From Varroa destructor (Eukaryota > Arthropoda > Arachnida > Mesostigmata > Varroidae), in assembly GCF_002443255.2 (NCBI RefSeq), contig NW_019211454.1, forward strand, positions 37,731,877 to 37,795,876: DNA of 64,000 nucleotides, read 5' to 3'. Numbering within the stretch: position 1 is the stretch's first letter; each line of letters starts with the position of its first letter. Shown piece after piece: positions 38,199 through 51,355 of this stretch. The notes beneath the pieces are model-generated. The model did not search any database. It was given only the letters and a program-made list of their open reading frames with translations, and was not told where the DNA came from. The translations under genes and the position numbers were made by a program.

Positions 38199-38294
38199 GC
38201 TCACTCAACTTTTTACACATCAAATAAGTACAACAAGTTTTAACAAGCTATTGCTAAAACTTGGTGTACCTATTTGGTGTGAGCCTAAGTGAGC
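38199..38294. repeat. MicroRNA-precursor-like fold-back
   Basis: Core stem 38216-38242 pairs with 38255-38281: 25 of 27 positions are complementary (one G-U; mismatches at 38227/38270 and 38233/38264) around a 12-nt loop. After a 10/6-nt internal loop, GCTCACT (38199-38205) pairs with AGTGAGC (38288-38294). Arm length, terminal loop and lower stem resemble an animal microRNA precursor. The reverse complement folds equally well, so strand is unknown. Two further small perfect hairpins lie beside it (38183-38207 and 38302-38320). Confidence 0.6.
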
Positions 38295-38989
38295 ATAGAA
38301 TCAAAATCATTGTGATTTTGTGATAAAAGTCGTACCTAGATTAACTTCACAATAATGACAGCCTAAACACGCATAACACACACCCTTGTTATAATTAAAC
38401 AGGCGGCGTATTTAAATGTGCTCCTTCCATTTCATGTTGCCTTGATAAAGCCACTGGAGGTACCCAGTTTTAAAGGGTAGTTTCTTTAGCAAACAAGTGC
38501 AGTTGCGTAACTTTGTTTTGATATAGCTTTTTTTCGAAAATTACTCGAAGCATAGCTTTAGATCGATTAGTTTACCCAGTCCGATTTACTCTACTGACTT
38601 AACTACTGTAAATTAGACGAGTGTAACTATAACTGTTATCGTATATATGGCTTCCGTTTATAAAGCCTCATTGAGAGCTACTCCAACGCTAGTCTCACGC
38701 AAATTCAAAGAAACATGTTCAGTTCATCAGATTCGAATCACTCTTCTTGAAGCCCTATCGGCAACAGCGCAGAGTTGAATAACCACCATAAATTTTATGT
38801 CCAAAGAAGTTCCATTTCTTTGACTTCTTCTGACTATCTAAATTCCGCACGTGTCTTTAAAATTAGCTCATAATATCGATGTGCCTTTTACGATATTTAT
38901 GCTCAGTACCACCTATATGTTTTGGGGTCTACGTTTGGTACTCAAGCCGTTAAGTATTCCTTACTGACGGCTGGCTCTTAGCACGGAAC

Positions 38990-39085
38990 GAAGTATGTCT
39001 ACTTCTGGGTTCGAACCCAGACCATCACATGTCCTCAAGTTTAGTAGGCGAATACATTAGCTACTGCACTACCATAAAGACCATT
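38990..39085 (-). mobile_element. tRNA-derived SINE or tRNA pseudogene relic
   Basis: On - the sequence has an A-box-like TAGTGCAGTAG (39071-39061) and, 54 bases further, a B-box-like GGTTCGAACCC inside the palindrome TCTGGGTTCGAACCCAGA (39021-39004). This spacing and the T-arm fit an RNA polymerase III promoter of tRNA origin. The acceptor and anticodon arms do not pair properly, so it is not a working tRNA gene. The boundaries are approximate; I saw no clear target-site duplication or A/T tail. Confidence 0.45.
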
Positions 39086-41423
39086 TATACAATTTGGTGT
39101 AGCAAAATCGCACCTATGTATCAAACTCCTATCTTCGTTCTGTACTAGCAAATCAGCGCAATTCATAAACGTGGCTTTATCTTTGTTGCACATCGATTTA
39201 GTGCACAATTGAGCTTGGCACTTCGGCACACGAAAGAACGGACAAGAAGGAATATAGGAAATCATTTATTTTTAATGAGTGACAGAAAACTCTGTCCAAT
39301 AGCCATGGTAGATGGAGTCAATAGTCACCAATAAGCAGATCTAGAGCTGGACTAGAAGGCCCCGAAGGGGCCGCCTATTTCGCTGCTACACGAACCTATG
39401 GGCGCCGCCGTGACCTTCCACAAAACACTTCCCCTAGCCCGCAGTCATCTCCAACACCTCCTGCTCACTTAGAGCCCACCGCCAGAAAAATGCCTTTTGA
39501 AAAAGGTTCACTCCACAACACAACGTCGCTCACTACCTAGAAACAACAGAACATCTACAGAAAAAAAGTCGGTAATTCGGCTAATGTTTATCATGTGTAG
39601 AATGATGATCTTTGACACCCTGAGCGTGTGACCGGGGCTTCGGTGAAGTGCTTTCGCCACTACAGCGAGCAGACTGAACCACAGGAAAGCTGCGCCAGGG
39701 GCGCGCGCCAATTTTCAAATCCTTACGCTCAAAAACTCAACGCAATTGCACTGCGTCTTTCCCGTCTGTTTGCTGTATAGCTTGCGTACTTCCTTTGGAT
39801 GGTCTTTATTGGTTATGCCTGATATATCTATGCAGTAATTTAACGATGCCTCTACAACCTTGAGAAAATACTGTATTAAATGCTAAAGTTAGTAATTATA
39901 ATCACGTGGGTGAATAGATTAGTTGCTAAATGTAAATTCGAAATGTTTCTATTTCACTTTATGTAAGAAAACGTTTATCGGGTTCAATTTAGAATAATGC
40001 AGGCTTTTTAGTTATTTCTGCTGCTAGGTGAGTGTTAAGAAGCGAGTAAAGAAAGTTATTTATATGCTTATTTAAGAACAACATCAATTTAGTAAGACGT
40101 ATCGATATGATGACAAATCAATGGCTACGCTGATAAAGATACGTAGAGAGACATCAGAAGATTTTGAAAAATGTGCAAAAATTGTGGTAGATTGGATTGG
40201 AATTCGCCTATCGGATCGAACCGCACGACTTCAGTCGCTTATGTCGTTTTGTGGCTGGGCAGGTCGATAGGCAGCACAGACTGACAACTATTCACGGTGA
40301 TAATTGTAAGCTGACTCTTTATTTAATGTATTCATTCTATTTGAATAAAACAGCGATCGTGTGTGGATCAAATGTACTTATCTCTCCATCATTTCAGAGC
40401 GCTCTGGAAGCGCATCACGCCAGTGACGCAGCTCGCCATTAACAACACATTGTACATGTGTCGCTAAAATACGCGTCTATGCTTTATGATCAGAAGTAGG
40501 CCGTATCGATTATTGTACATATTTTTGCAATACTAAATACATGCTATCACATAATTCATTTTGTCGTAACTATATATATTTTTCTCTCAGTGTTTACACA
40601 TTCGTGATGCTAGAAAATCCAACAAATACAAATATTTGGAAAAATTTTCATGGTTTCCAATTTTTGACAAAACTACAGGGTGATGAAATCGCTTTTTGTT
40701 AACGGGGAAGGTAGGTTGACAGTTAATAGTGTTTAACCTTTACCATTTCAACAATTTCCTCAGCTTTCTTTTGCTTTTTTTGATGCACGATACCATGCTA
40801 ATGTCACAGGTAGAAGTTAGCTATAAGGATTCAAAAGGTGAACATTTTAAGGGTTTGCTAAGCTTCTATAATAGACAATCCACGAAGAGACATTTCTTCT
40901 ACTGCATGCTGCTGGGTAGGTTTTTATGTGAGCGTAGGGAGCAAGACAGGAGCGGGTCGTGATAGGCCCTCCCGCCCGTGCACAGCAGTCATCTAAAACA
41001 TGCTGAGGATTAGAACGTTAAATGCAGTACGGACACTCTTCAGTGATACCAATTTTTGCAGTCACCAGTGAACAGCCTCGCTCGGCCATACGCCAAAAAT
41101 CTCAATGTTCCTCTTTGGGTATTTGCTCACGGGGATTATGCCATTCACGCTCCTCTCATTCTTATGGCTATGGTCACCAGAGATCTAGACATAGTAATGT
41201 CGACCAATCTGGCTTTCAGTGATCAACTCACATACAAACTTCGTTTATAATTGTCAATATAATTCATAAATGCTTTGTTATTTGGAGTTCTTTAGTATAT
41301 GTCCGCCTATACGGAACACTGCTTCTTCCTAATTCGCTATAATGCTGCTCCATTTGTATGATCACACACACGTTTAGAGATATGATGATCTATGGAGCAG
41401 AAACCGCAGTATATGTAGTGGAA

Positions 41424-41447
41424 TTCGTCTTTAGATATAAAGACGAA
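41424..41447. repeat. 9-bp perfect hairpin
   Basis: TTCGTCTTT and AAAGACGAA pair around AGATAT. No neighbouring gene explains it. Confidence 0.7.
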
Positions 41448-42648
41448 CTTATTAATTAGAATTAAATAGAATAAACTATTCTAGATTGTCACGTATTTAA
41501 AGCAGTCGAACAACTACAACTTTGTAATGTTTGTATGTTACATTGATTTTTCCATTTAAATAAACCATAGCAACTAGACGACTTCTAAAGCTCTAGACAC
41601 CTTAATCGGAGCTTGCATGAATTTGTTGGATAGTTTCGATGAGTCGTTGTTTTTGTACCTTTATCACTTAACACTGTTTAGTCAACTTATGCATCATAGA
41701 TTATCCGTTTCACGCTTTTGTTTCTCTTTTTTGATGTTGCAGTTGCCTCTCCAAGGCACAAAGTTTTTCACCACCAACGCTTCGCTGCAATTTCGGCTTA
41801 TATCAACTATGGGAAAAATATTTTGTCAGATTTTAGAGCCACCCGAAGGAACAAATGGAACGAAATTGAACACAGTTATCGAAGAAACAACTTTGCGCGA
41901 GGGTCACGCTTTTTTCGGCAGAAGGCGATGGTCATAGCTAAGATATGGCAGCGTCCGCGGCTAAGGACAATAGAAAATGGTTTGGTATTCCTATGGAGAA
42001 CTACTGTTAGTCCAAATTTGTTTATGTCACAGACTCAACAACACGTTTGCTCTACAAGCTCAGAACACAATTCGAACTACCTTCGAAAGAACAGTGACAC
42101 CCCATCTTCAGACATAGACAATGGCAGCTTTTGCATAGAACGCGGTCATATTTTTTGGCGGAGTTTGATATGGCCCTTTGGGTATCCGTCCTCTTGAACC
42201 TCTTGAAATTTCAATTAGGCAGACATGACATCAAATAGATCTGTATTGTTCAGGGAACTCCTGAAGGAGTTCTATACTAAATAATTGAATTGCTAAAATC
42301 GAAACTTTGACCAATAGGCACTCGTGCCTTGTGTAAAATCTTTGAAAACTTTTCGGTCTTTAAAGGTCCTCTTAGTACACTAACAGGAAGTCGGTAGACG
42401 AAAATGGAAAGTGGCATAGGTTCACCGATACGTTCCATGACTCATTAAGACACTCGAACAGTGGGATACGGTTTATCAGTAAGACAGCTACCCAGAAACT
42501 AAGAAATCGTCCTTTCTGTGTTTAAAGATAGTAATTATTTGTTAAAAATCGCATACGTTACAGATTATTCGCGTAAAAAATAGCTAGAACTTACAGCGAA
42601 TTGATCGTAAGGGTCTGTTTCTCTGCGGACAACTAGGGAATTGAAATC

Positions 42649-42687
<39 letters not shown>
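42649..42687. repeat. TA microsatellite
   Basis: About 39 bases of TA dinucleotides broken once by a G (near 42662). Confidence 0.9.
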
Positions 42688-44362
42688 GGGTTGTTTCATG
42701 CCAGTCATTACCTCAATACATCCTATTCTCTTAATCTTCAACTCCTTGCCTTAGTGAACTGAACGTTGTCATACAACGTTGAAGACGTTTTTGACTGACA
42801 TATATCTTTGCACATGTTAGGCCGATCAGAGAGTGGACTCGTTTTCTCAGCTCACTTTGCATATTGTTAACTTCTGAAAGTGACCAACCTTTACTACTAA
42901 CGTTGTTTCTTTAGCATTACATGACTTTGTTACACCGTTCTGGCACTAAAAAAGGACGAAGACGATGTCCTTCAGGCCGGGCCGAACAGATGAAGTCTAT
43001 TAAAAAAAATTTGGACTACAAATCGGGTACAAAAGAGTTTCCCATTTTTGGTTTGTCAAATCTCCTCGGGTCGTCACAGTCACACAGGCTCTAACGTCGT
43101 TATTCAACGAAATAATTTTGTATCGTTTCTAATCTTTTCAGGATCTTTTTTAAAATAAACTTTTCAGTCCGACGACCAGGTTCAGTTCTGATGCGCCATT
43201 TTACTGAATTTCAAACGACAGAATAGCTTTTCCTATACTAATAAAATGTTTGAACCATTGTTTTTGCTCATCTTTCTATCCTTAATACTGATAAATAGAT
43301 GTGATTTTTGTTCCGTTAGTACTGTCGTAGGCAATGGCCCTCTCACTGAGTTCACCCTTCCCTGATCTCTTCGGATTCATGCTTATAAACCTAAGACGAA
43401 TACTTATTCACTGAAGCCTGCAGTTCATCGACATTCGCTTTTAACGGCCATCTAATGCGTAAAGTGAGATTTAGGTTGAGATTTTCGGCGTTGAAATGTT
43501 AGCAGACGTCGTCACATGGTGCCTTGCTGAATCCTCGTTATTTTAGCTGCACGCTCACCAGTAAGGAAGTAATATAGAAAGCCGCTGGGTGAGATATGCA
43601 CTTACTTAGAACCACGCTTTGGTTGGAGACAGAACGTATTTAGCTAAAATATAAATAGTGCAACAACCAATGTACGGTTCAAGTTAAGAGAAAGGATATG
43701 CTGAGTTTCAAACCAAATGTGTAACGATAATATTTGCATAGAAAAACTTCAACGTTACCAGCAATTACTTTCCGATTGGTCAAATTATAAATCTAAAAGA
43801 GAAACCACATTGCACAAAAGCGGATTCTACTGTATATACATATATATCTATGTACGGATTTATAAATTGGCGGGCAAACGACAGAGCCGCTGATCCAGCG
43901 GACTTTTCCACGTTTCTGAACATTTTTTTATTATTTGTTGAAAATTCAGTGATAAAAAAGCCTGTTCTGAATATCAACATTTACAGTCCTGGATTGTGAA
44001 ATCCTTGAGGCGTATATGCTACTCCAAAGTTTTTTTTATTCATGCCCATATTAGATATTCGATATTTTGGGCACGTTTTAAGGTTGTCATCTAAGAGGGC
44101 TTAAAATTATTTTATATAAGGAAACCTTTGAGGCGGTCTTATTATAACTTTTAGGACACCGTTAGGAAAGTCATGAGGTGCGTGTCTTCAGTCGCATAGC
44201 GACGGATCCTTCATATTTGTCATTCTGGCCAGCATTATTGGCGTTTTTCCTCCTCTTACCAGACATCTCGACCCCTAAAAGGCCCAAGGAGAAGTGTGAA
44301 ATGATCGCGCTTAAGTAATTAATCGAAATTGCTGACTTGTGTAGATTCATATGGCCCCTAGC

Positions 44363-44456
44363 AGGATTCGCATATGCAAATGTCATCGCGCTGATTTCAT
44401 ATATATTATAGGATTCGCATATGCAAATGTCATCGCGCTGATTTCATATATATTAT
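44363..44456. repeat. Perfect 47-bp tandem duplication with octamer motifs
   Basis: Positions 44363-44409 and 44410-44456 are identical, head to tail. Each copy contains ATGCAAAT, the octamer bound by POU-domain factors. No decay between copies is visible, so the duplication is recent or the second copy is an assembly artefact. Confidence 0.9.
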
Positions 44457-44999
44457 ACGAGCTGTTAATAATACAATATAAAAAAACTATTATAGTACCA
44501 AAATTAGATGCACGAGAGGTGTTTCCTATCCTAGACCTAATTCGGTGTGGGCTGGAATAGCTAAGTGACGCTAAGTAGTAAGTCAAATTATTGTCAGTAT
44601 TGGGAATTCCCTGTCGACCCATCTACGAGGCTGCTGTCCCTGATTTAAACATGAGGTATGCAATGTATAATGCTTAATTAGTTAAGCGTTAGATATAGTC
44701 GTATTAGGCTGTAAGAGTATATAGTGTAGGTAGCTAGTTATAAGTTTACTGATTTGTAGGTTCCCACCTTGCACATTAAAATCATCCTGAACGAATTGCA
44801 GAACTATGAACTAATATGTTGTACGGGTATATCACTAGTATCGCTTTCAGCATTCAGACTGTAGGGGAACCAAATTCGACCATGTTTCAGTGTCTGCTAC
44901 CGTCTGTTCAATACCCGTCAAATATAAGGGAGAAAGGAGGAACTTCACTGTTATCGGTCGTCCGAGCATCAGGTGCCAGCACGGTGCGCTTCGAAGGTA

Positions 45000-46750
45000 A
45001 ACTCCTCCACCCAAGTTAGTGCAGCAGCAGTAAATCAGCCTGCAGCTGGGCAGGCAACCTTTTAAGCACTGGGATGTTGCCACTTTTACTGTTGCTGCTG
45101 TTGCTAAAGCTGCTGTTATCAGCAGTGGTATAGTTATAGCCGTATGCTCGGAAGTTGCTTGTTTAGTTCGTGGTGTCGGTGTAGTAGCTCCATTTCCGTT
45201 CTTTTGCTTGACGTTTGCTGAACCAGAGTCTGGCAGTCGTTCGAGCTGCTGCTGTTTTTACTAGCGGCAGTGCAACGGCACGAGCAGAAGGTCGGTCGGT
45301 TGGTCTGCCGCTCCGTCGACCGCGACTCACGAAGCGTGAAGTCGAGTAAGCGTGGCTCGACGCGGTTGGTCCTCAGTGGCACACCCGTAATGAGCAGTGA
45401 GTGGTGTGTTCCGCTGTTTGCTGGCTTCAGCTCTGGATTTGGTGACGGTGTTTGTCTTCGGCTGCGGTGTGAGAGTGAGTGAGTGTGTGGCGCACTGCGC
45501 TTTGCGGCACGATGGCTGGCTGGCGTTGCGCTGAGCGTTGCCTAGCGTCCATGACAACACTGAGAACGACGTTCAGGCTTTCAGCGACGCTCCAATAGTT
45601 CCATGGGCGTCTATTTGAGCCAGGCAGTCTAGCAGCCGGCATCGGTGTTGCCTTTAACCGCGGTGCGGGCTACAATGATGGGTATCGAAACGAGTACCGC
45701 GGCAAAAGCGATACTGTTGACTGTGGATCACGGTAGCGACAATGGCGACAGACAACGGCGAACACTAGCGAATGAGTTAGCTAGTGCGGAAAAACCGTTG
45801 TCAGAGCGATGAAGGCAGATAAGCAGGCAGGTAGAAAACAACAGGAAAGAGGGCTAGCGAAACAGCAATAGAAACTGCAGTAGCGGCTACGCCGTCAGCG
45901 GGGGCAGCGGCAGGGCAGAAGAGAAGTACGCCAGTCCTTTTTTGTTCTGGCAGTGGCTGTCTGTTTGTCTGTATGTGCGCCGCTCTTGGCTCTGTGCACA
46001 CGTCGCGTGTGCGGGAGGGAACGGTGCAGGCAGTCAAGTAAAGGACAGGACAGCAGCTACTGACGTTCTGCGGCCACACTAGCAGCAGCAGCAATAAATG
46101 AAGAGGTGGCAGCAGCTGGTGTTCAACTTGGTTGTCTGGCGTTTCGGTGGCACTTGAACAGCATAGCACAGCACGGTTTGTTCTTGTTCTCCTTCGCATC
46201 CTGATGCTAGCGGTTCCGTTGCAACAGCATGAGTAGACATAGCAGCTATTCGTCACTAATGCTTTTCTGCCTTCGTTGTCGCCGCTTGCTATTGGGGCTC
46301 GTTCGCTTCTGCCACTGGTGTTGTCGGTGAACGGAGTGAGTGGCTGCAGAAGCGGTCGCAGCCCGCCGTCACCGCACCGTGTTCGCTGCCGGTTCCACGA
46401 CCGTAAACACAACGCCGGCGTTGCTGGCGCTACTGCTGCTAACTACCATCACCACCACGACGACCAGCGGTAGTATTACCACTGTTACTCTCTCCGAGTT
46501 GTGGCTCTTTTCGTTGATCTGCGTCCCACCGTCTTCCAGCGCGTTGTAGCCCGTACCTATCGACTGCTGGACCGCCGGACACACAGACGGGCGGACAGAC
46601 GACAGGCGAACAAACAAAAAATACCATCAACACATCATAGCCAGCTACAGCACTGCTCGTAGTAATATAGTAATACATGCGACAACCTGTAATGATCCCA
46701 GGATAGATCTATAGCGGTGGCAGTAGTCAGCAGTGATCATCATAACATAC
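45000..46750. promoter_or_regulatory. GC- and CTG/CAG-rich block, possible promoter or 5'UTR
   Basis: Composition changes sharply here: many CpGs, GCTGCTG/GCAGCAG and CACCAC-type trinucleotide runs, and stop-poor frames on both strands. The longest, 46412-45801 on -, starts at TTG and shows no domain. This looks like 5'UTR or promoter DNA, as around VAP and CdsA, rather than a coding exon. No splice donor or start codon could be tied to a product. Confidence 0.35.
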
Positions 46751-49700
46751 CGGAATAGTGGCACTAACGAAAATTCACCTTGGTAAGCCCGCCGTTGATC
46801 CGAGCATTCTGCGTCCTATGTGATAATCTGTTCGATATGTCTGTATATCATTGGTACTATCATACCAGGTTGAGTTGTTTTTGGTGTATTTAGGTTCTTC
46901 AGAGTTGTGCGGCGGTCTACGGTTCAGGACATACGGTATAGGCCGACATCGATGGCATTGATTGCTTGTTGGTTCCAATTCGAACCGCTCGCCGTTTTAG
47001 CCCGCCCTACTAGACGTCACCCAGACCTTGTGAACGTAAAGGCTACCGTCAAGCATTAGCACTAGCCTGAACTGTGTACATACTATATAGCCAGAGTGTG
47101 TGTAATATCTGTTGCTCGACGCTCAGCCAGCAAGAAGAATCGTTGTTACGACTGATACATTTCATAACGTTTCGTACGGACCCAACGAGACGGAGAATAA
47201 AAAACCCAAGTAGAAGAGAATACGGGGGAGCAAACGAGTGTATGTATGAATAGCTGTGTATGTGTACTCAGCAAGTTGATACGGCAGAAGAAACGCTCTG
47301 ATAAAACGTTAACGGTGCGAATAGGGTCAAAACACGTTTCGGAACTTAATTTTTGAAACCCGCATGCATATTGAATCATTGCTAAAGGATACTAGTATTC
47401 TCTGACAGGTAACTTACCGCCAGCTGATACGTGCTTGTGTTTACCTCTATGCTTTATGGTTGTTCATTATTCATTGTTAATTATCTCGTTGCTATCTTTT
47501 ATTCACAAGATTGATCGATTAAAAACGGAAGGGAGCAGAAACGGAGAGAGAGATAGAGACGTCATTGACGTGAGAGTATCGTGCCATTGACTGAGTGCTA
47601 CGGCGCTGGCTCATATTAAAAGAAAACTCTTTTTAAAAAGCTTTATTGAATATTCACAGAGATGGAAAACAACGAAGTGTGCCGTGCATCATATACTCAT
47701 AGATAGACTGTCCATGTAACAGCCTTCCTCTTGTAACTCCGCTTTATCTGTTTTGCCTTGTCGGCATATCAGGTACATCAATACGTGACCTATCCTAATC
47801 GCATGGCGACGAGAATGTTCGTATCGTCTGTATGATCATAATGGACCGACACTCCCAATGGATACTTCAGCATCCCTTCTCTTGGAGTGGTCAGCGGCAA
47901 ACACAATGAGGCCGTTCAGGGGGCAGCTAGACGCCGTAAAGGTTGTCTCTACTAGAGAAAAGCAAAAATGTGTGAAGCATAGAGAATAGCAAAGGTGTGA
48001 CAACAGTGTGACGTTATATATAGTGACAGCTTGCCTGCTATTACATCGACGGTAAAAGAGGTGTGGCTGAAGTGATGGGCACGCAGTGGAACGTTCAAGA
48101 GTCCACAAAAACGCACATACCTGCACATCCAGAGACACAGATTGTTGCATGTACACACTGACAAGGTTATCTGTCTTTAATTATACATAGAAAAGTGTTA
48201 TATACAACTAAAGCAAATGGACATCGCAATTTTCAAGCAATCGCAAATGAATTATCAGGTGCCATGTATTCTCAAAGCAAACAGTGGGCCAGATGAACCC
48301 ACTTAGTCGGATATACCCTATTTAAGAAAAAACGAAACATTAGAATACGGTGCACTAACTAAAGTATTAGTGTGTTATACGAAAGCTGGCTAGATTGTTG
48401 TAGCTGAAAAAATCTCGTATTATCAATGATACCGTAAAGTAATGACATATTACGGTACATGCTAATTAAAGTTAACAGTTTCCGATTGCCGGGTAGTTAC
48501 AAACTGGTTCATGTGTGATCTAAACGCATTAACAGTAAAAGTGACAATGGTTGGTCTACGTCGTCAATGAACGCCAGCAATGAGATGAATTTCCATATTT
48601 GTAGTAAGGAATCATGCACACGCTTATATCTTTTCGCTTGCAACGTTAACATATTGAAATCATGACAATCTTGCAGCAAGTGGCCCGAAACATACGATAC
48701 TTTAATAATTGCAGTTCCAGAGCCACCCTAGAACGAACGTATCATGGGTTGAGTTGAGTCTATTTTTCGTTTGGCATTTTGATAGAAATGCTCGAGAGAG
48801 TTCGATCAACGTTACAAATCACAAAACGTTTTTTAAGTGAACATAGTCGTATTCTATGCACTGCGCCAAAAATTATTCATGAAGGTATATATTAGTCAGG
48901 CTATAGCAGTCGATTTGTCCTTTTGTGTACCGGCGTAATTAATACAGAAGTTACAATTCTATACGATTCATTTATATAAACTCGGCAAACAACTATTGGC
49001 AAAAATGATGTATATGCAAGTGATGTTGAAAAAAGAGCCGGTAAAATACTTCATGCGCTTTATGGGCACATTTCTTTAAAACATCATAGGATATGGTAAG
49101 GTTTTATCAGCCAGCAGTTACCATGTAGGTAATTGCCGACTCTTCCGCGTGGGGTTAAATATATATGCTACATTCGTGTTATCCACTAGGATTGATCAGA
49201 TGAGCACTGTAACGCCTCATAATTGGGGCTGGGGTGGAATGATAGCGGTTATTTAACAGCCGGTAATCTTAACAGTACGTGCTGTAACTCTGTCTGCCGT
49301 CACGTAAACTGACGTGACGGTACATTCAATAATAAAGCGCACACAATTCACAAATCGTCTGTCCTTTAAATCCGTCCAGCAAGCCTTGGTGTTCTGTCCG
49401 TGCGGGTTAGAAAACAATATATTGTGCGTCTGCCAAAATCTCTTTGAGTGAAACAATAACTAACAGGAAAAGTAGAAGGCAGTCAAGAAAGACGCTAATC
49501 TCTCTTTGGCACAAGATTTCAAGTACACGTTTTTTGTAAAAGGTTCCGATACCATTTTCGAGTTACTTGGAGTCTTCCAGCCATAAATCTCGCGTACTCC
49601 TACAACAGAGGTCTCCAGCGAGATAGCTGAGCTAGCAAGAAACAACTCGAACTTTCCTCTATTCTGATCGAATTATACTGTGCCATTGTTCATGTGAACG

Positions 49701-50100
49701 TCATATCTACTTTTGGATAAAACAAGAGTTAACTAAGACTGATACATCCTAAAACGGCCCTGAAAGAATCAATGAGCGCTCGCACATTGCCATACCTAAC
49801 GCTGTTCCCGATAATAATCGTCAATATGCGAAGAGCTTTTTCGCGATTACCACATGATGGCACAACGCGATGAACATACGATGCAATAAGATAACTTGAT
49901 GTTTTCACGTTCCGTGACTACTCACAAGCAACAGCTGGTCTACAGTGCTTTTTGATATTCGATCTCAATAAAAATAGCCATAATAACATATCGAAGTGTC
50001 GGAATAGTGAAAGAGCTAGGTAGGGTTCCCATTTAAATATATTCAAATTCGTTTAGGGCCCGCTGAGGCCCTCCGAAGTTACTAGATCAGCTAATGTCCT
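46751..50100. other. Non-coding stretch
   Basis: No homology-bearing exon seen. It includes a GAGA-rich patch near 47540-47560 and a palindromic TGACGTGACGG-type hairpin at 49295-49322. A GGCG|GTAAGT donor-like site on - near 47418 has no supporting exon. Confidence 0.5.
49295..49322. repeat. Palindrome containing paired ACGTGAC elements
   Basis: CCGTCACGT (49297-49305) and ACGTGACGG (49312-49320) form a 9-bp perfect stem around AAACTG, extended by a G-T and a T-A pair. TGACGTGAC resembles bZIP (CREB/XBP1-type) binding sites. Confidence 0.75.
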
Positions 50101-50700
50101 GCCTGATTTAGAGACAGCATGCTGCAGCTGCAGTGCGTTCGGTCACTCTTTCTTTTTCGAAATTATCGTGCATCTTTACGGTGCCATTATAGCGTTAGTA
50201 TTCCAACGGCGACAAAGCCGGCGGCATTACTGCCAAAGCGATACACGATGACCGTACACTCGGGTTGCCGAGCGATGCGCCGCGTTGTTGCCGCCTCTAT
50301 AAATTCCGATTCCTGCTGTTGTTGATGATGATGCTACCCAATCGATTCTGGCCGTGTCGTCTCCGCCGCTGATGGTGGCGGATGCTTTAGATCAGAAGCC
50401 AACCGCAACAATGCAAGTTCTCTCGATAGGGAAAGCTCGCTAGCTGTGGCGTGCACTGTTGGCAGTCTGCTCCAATGTCTTCTGCTCCAGTGTTGTTCTG
50501 GTGCGTATGTGAGCGAACCCAACGGAACCACCAAGAACAAGGTAAAAGCTGATCTTATCGGGAAGTCTACCATGCTGGAAACATGCTGCCATAGCAACTA
50601 ACGAAAAATAAGAGCAACTCCAGTAACGCTAGTTGGAAGGCAGCATGCGGCAAAGTGATACAACAGCCCCGGTGGGGGTCTGCAGAAGAGAATCGACATT
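50101..50700. promoter_or_regulatory. GC-richer block
   Basis: Short island of higher G+C with CpGs and GCTGTTGTTGATG-type runs between AT-rich flanks. Frames on both strands are open but lack homology. Possible promoter or 5'UTR. Confidence 0.25.
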
Positions 50701-51355
50701 ATTTCCAGTAATAATCAGAGCCAGCTACTTTGTTACTGACTGCACTTTGCGGTGCTATGGATTTGCTTCAGATAACACAAATGTATATACATACAATATG
50801 CTGATATACACATCAAGCTGTACAAATGCTACGAATAAAAAAGCAGTGGGTTAGCTTTTCTATGAGAAGGAGCCAATCTGCGTAGAGGCATCGTCGGGCA
50901 GGTGGTGATGGTAACAATATTCAACAAAAAGGAAAAGATTGAAGGGGAAAACACGAGGAAGATAATAAGATAATTCATTCAAAGGCAGGGTGGCCCGGGT
51001 ATGAGCTAGCTACCGGCAGCGAAATCAGTGAATGTCAACGTATTCGAATGTATTCTATGAATAAGGTCGCGTTTCTTGTGAAGATTTTACTTTGACTTGT
51101 AGCCCAAGGATTGCAGCCAAGGACAGTTCCAGCAAATTAGCTGAGGCGTTCGACATTTTATGTAGACATCGAGAATAAGTTTTACAGTATCTCAGTTCTA
51201 CAATTAGCATTCAGGCTAGTCTTTAGTCGGGTGACACCTTCTCACATCCCCATAATGTACAGCAAAAATTCCAATATGATCATACAGAACGACAAATGTA
51301 TGTGTAGACATTGCGCTTTTTAACGAGGTTTTATTTGTAACAACCTCTCATGCAG

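Larger units (their letters stand above)
37162..44999. other. AT-rich non-coding stretch upstream of the Gln/Ala-rich gene
   Basis: 7.8 kb without a defensible exon on either strand. It may be intron or promoter of the gene ending at 35526. It carries the hairpin at 38199-38294, a tRNA-like SINE relic (38990-39085), a small hairpin at 41424-41447, a TA microsatellite (42649-42687) and a 47-bp tandem duplication (44363-44456). The longest open frame (about 41718-42197) has no ATG start or homology. Confidence 0.55.

Noticed and set aside
38990..39085. A functional tRNA gene
   Set aside because: A and B boxes exist, but acceptor stem pairing is only partial and no proper anticodon arm forms.
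41617..42197. Two overlapping open frames on +, the longer about 159 codons
   Set aside because: The longer frame begins at TTG, has no suitable ATG near its start, shows no recognisable motif and is flanked by AT-rich DNA; the overlap of two equally open frames suggests chance.
45801..46412. 203-codon open frame on -
   Set aside because: Starts at TTG, consists of Leu/Ala/Cys runs typical of translated CTG/GCC-rich DNA, no domain, and frames on the other strand are also open.
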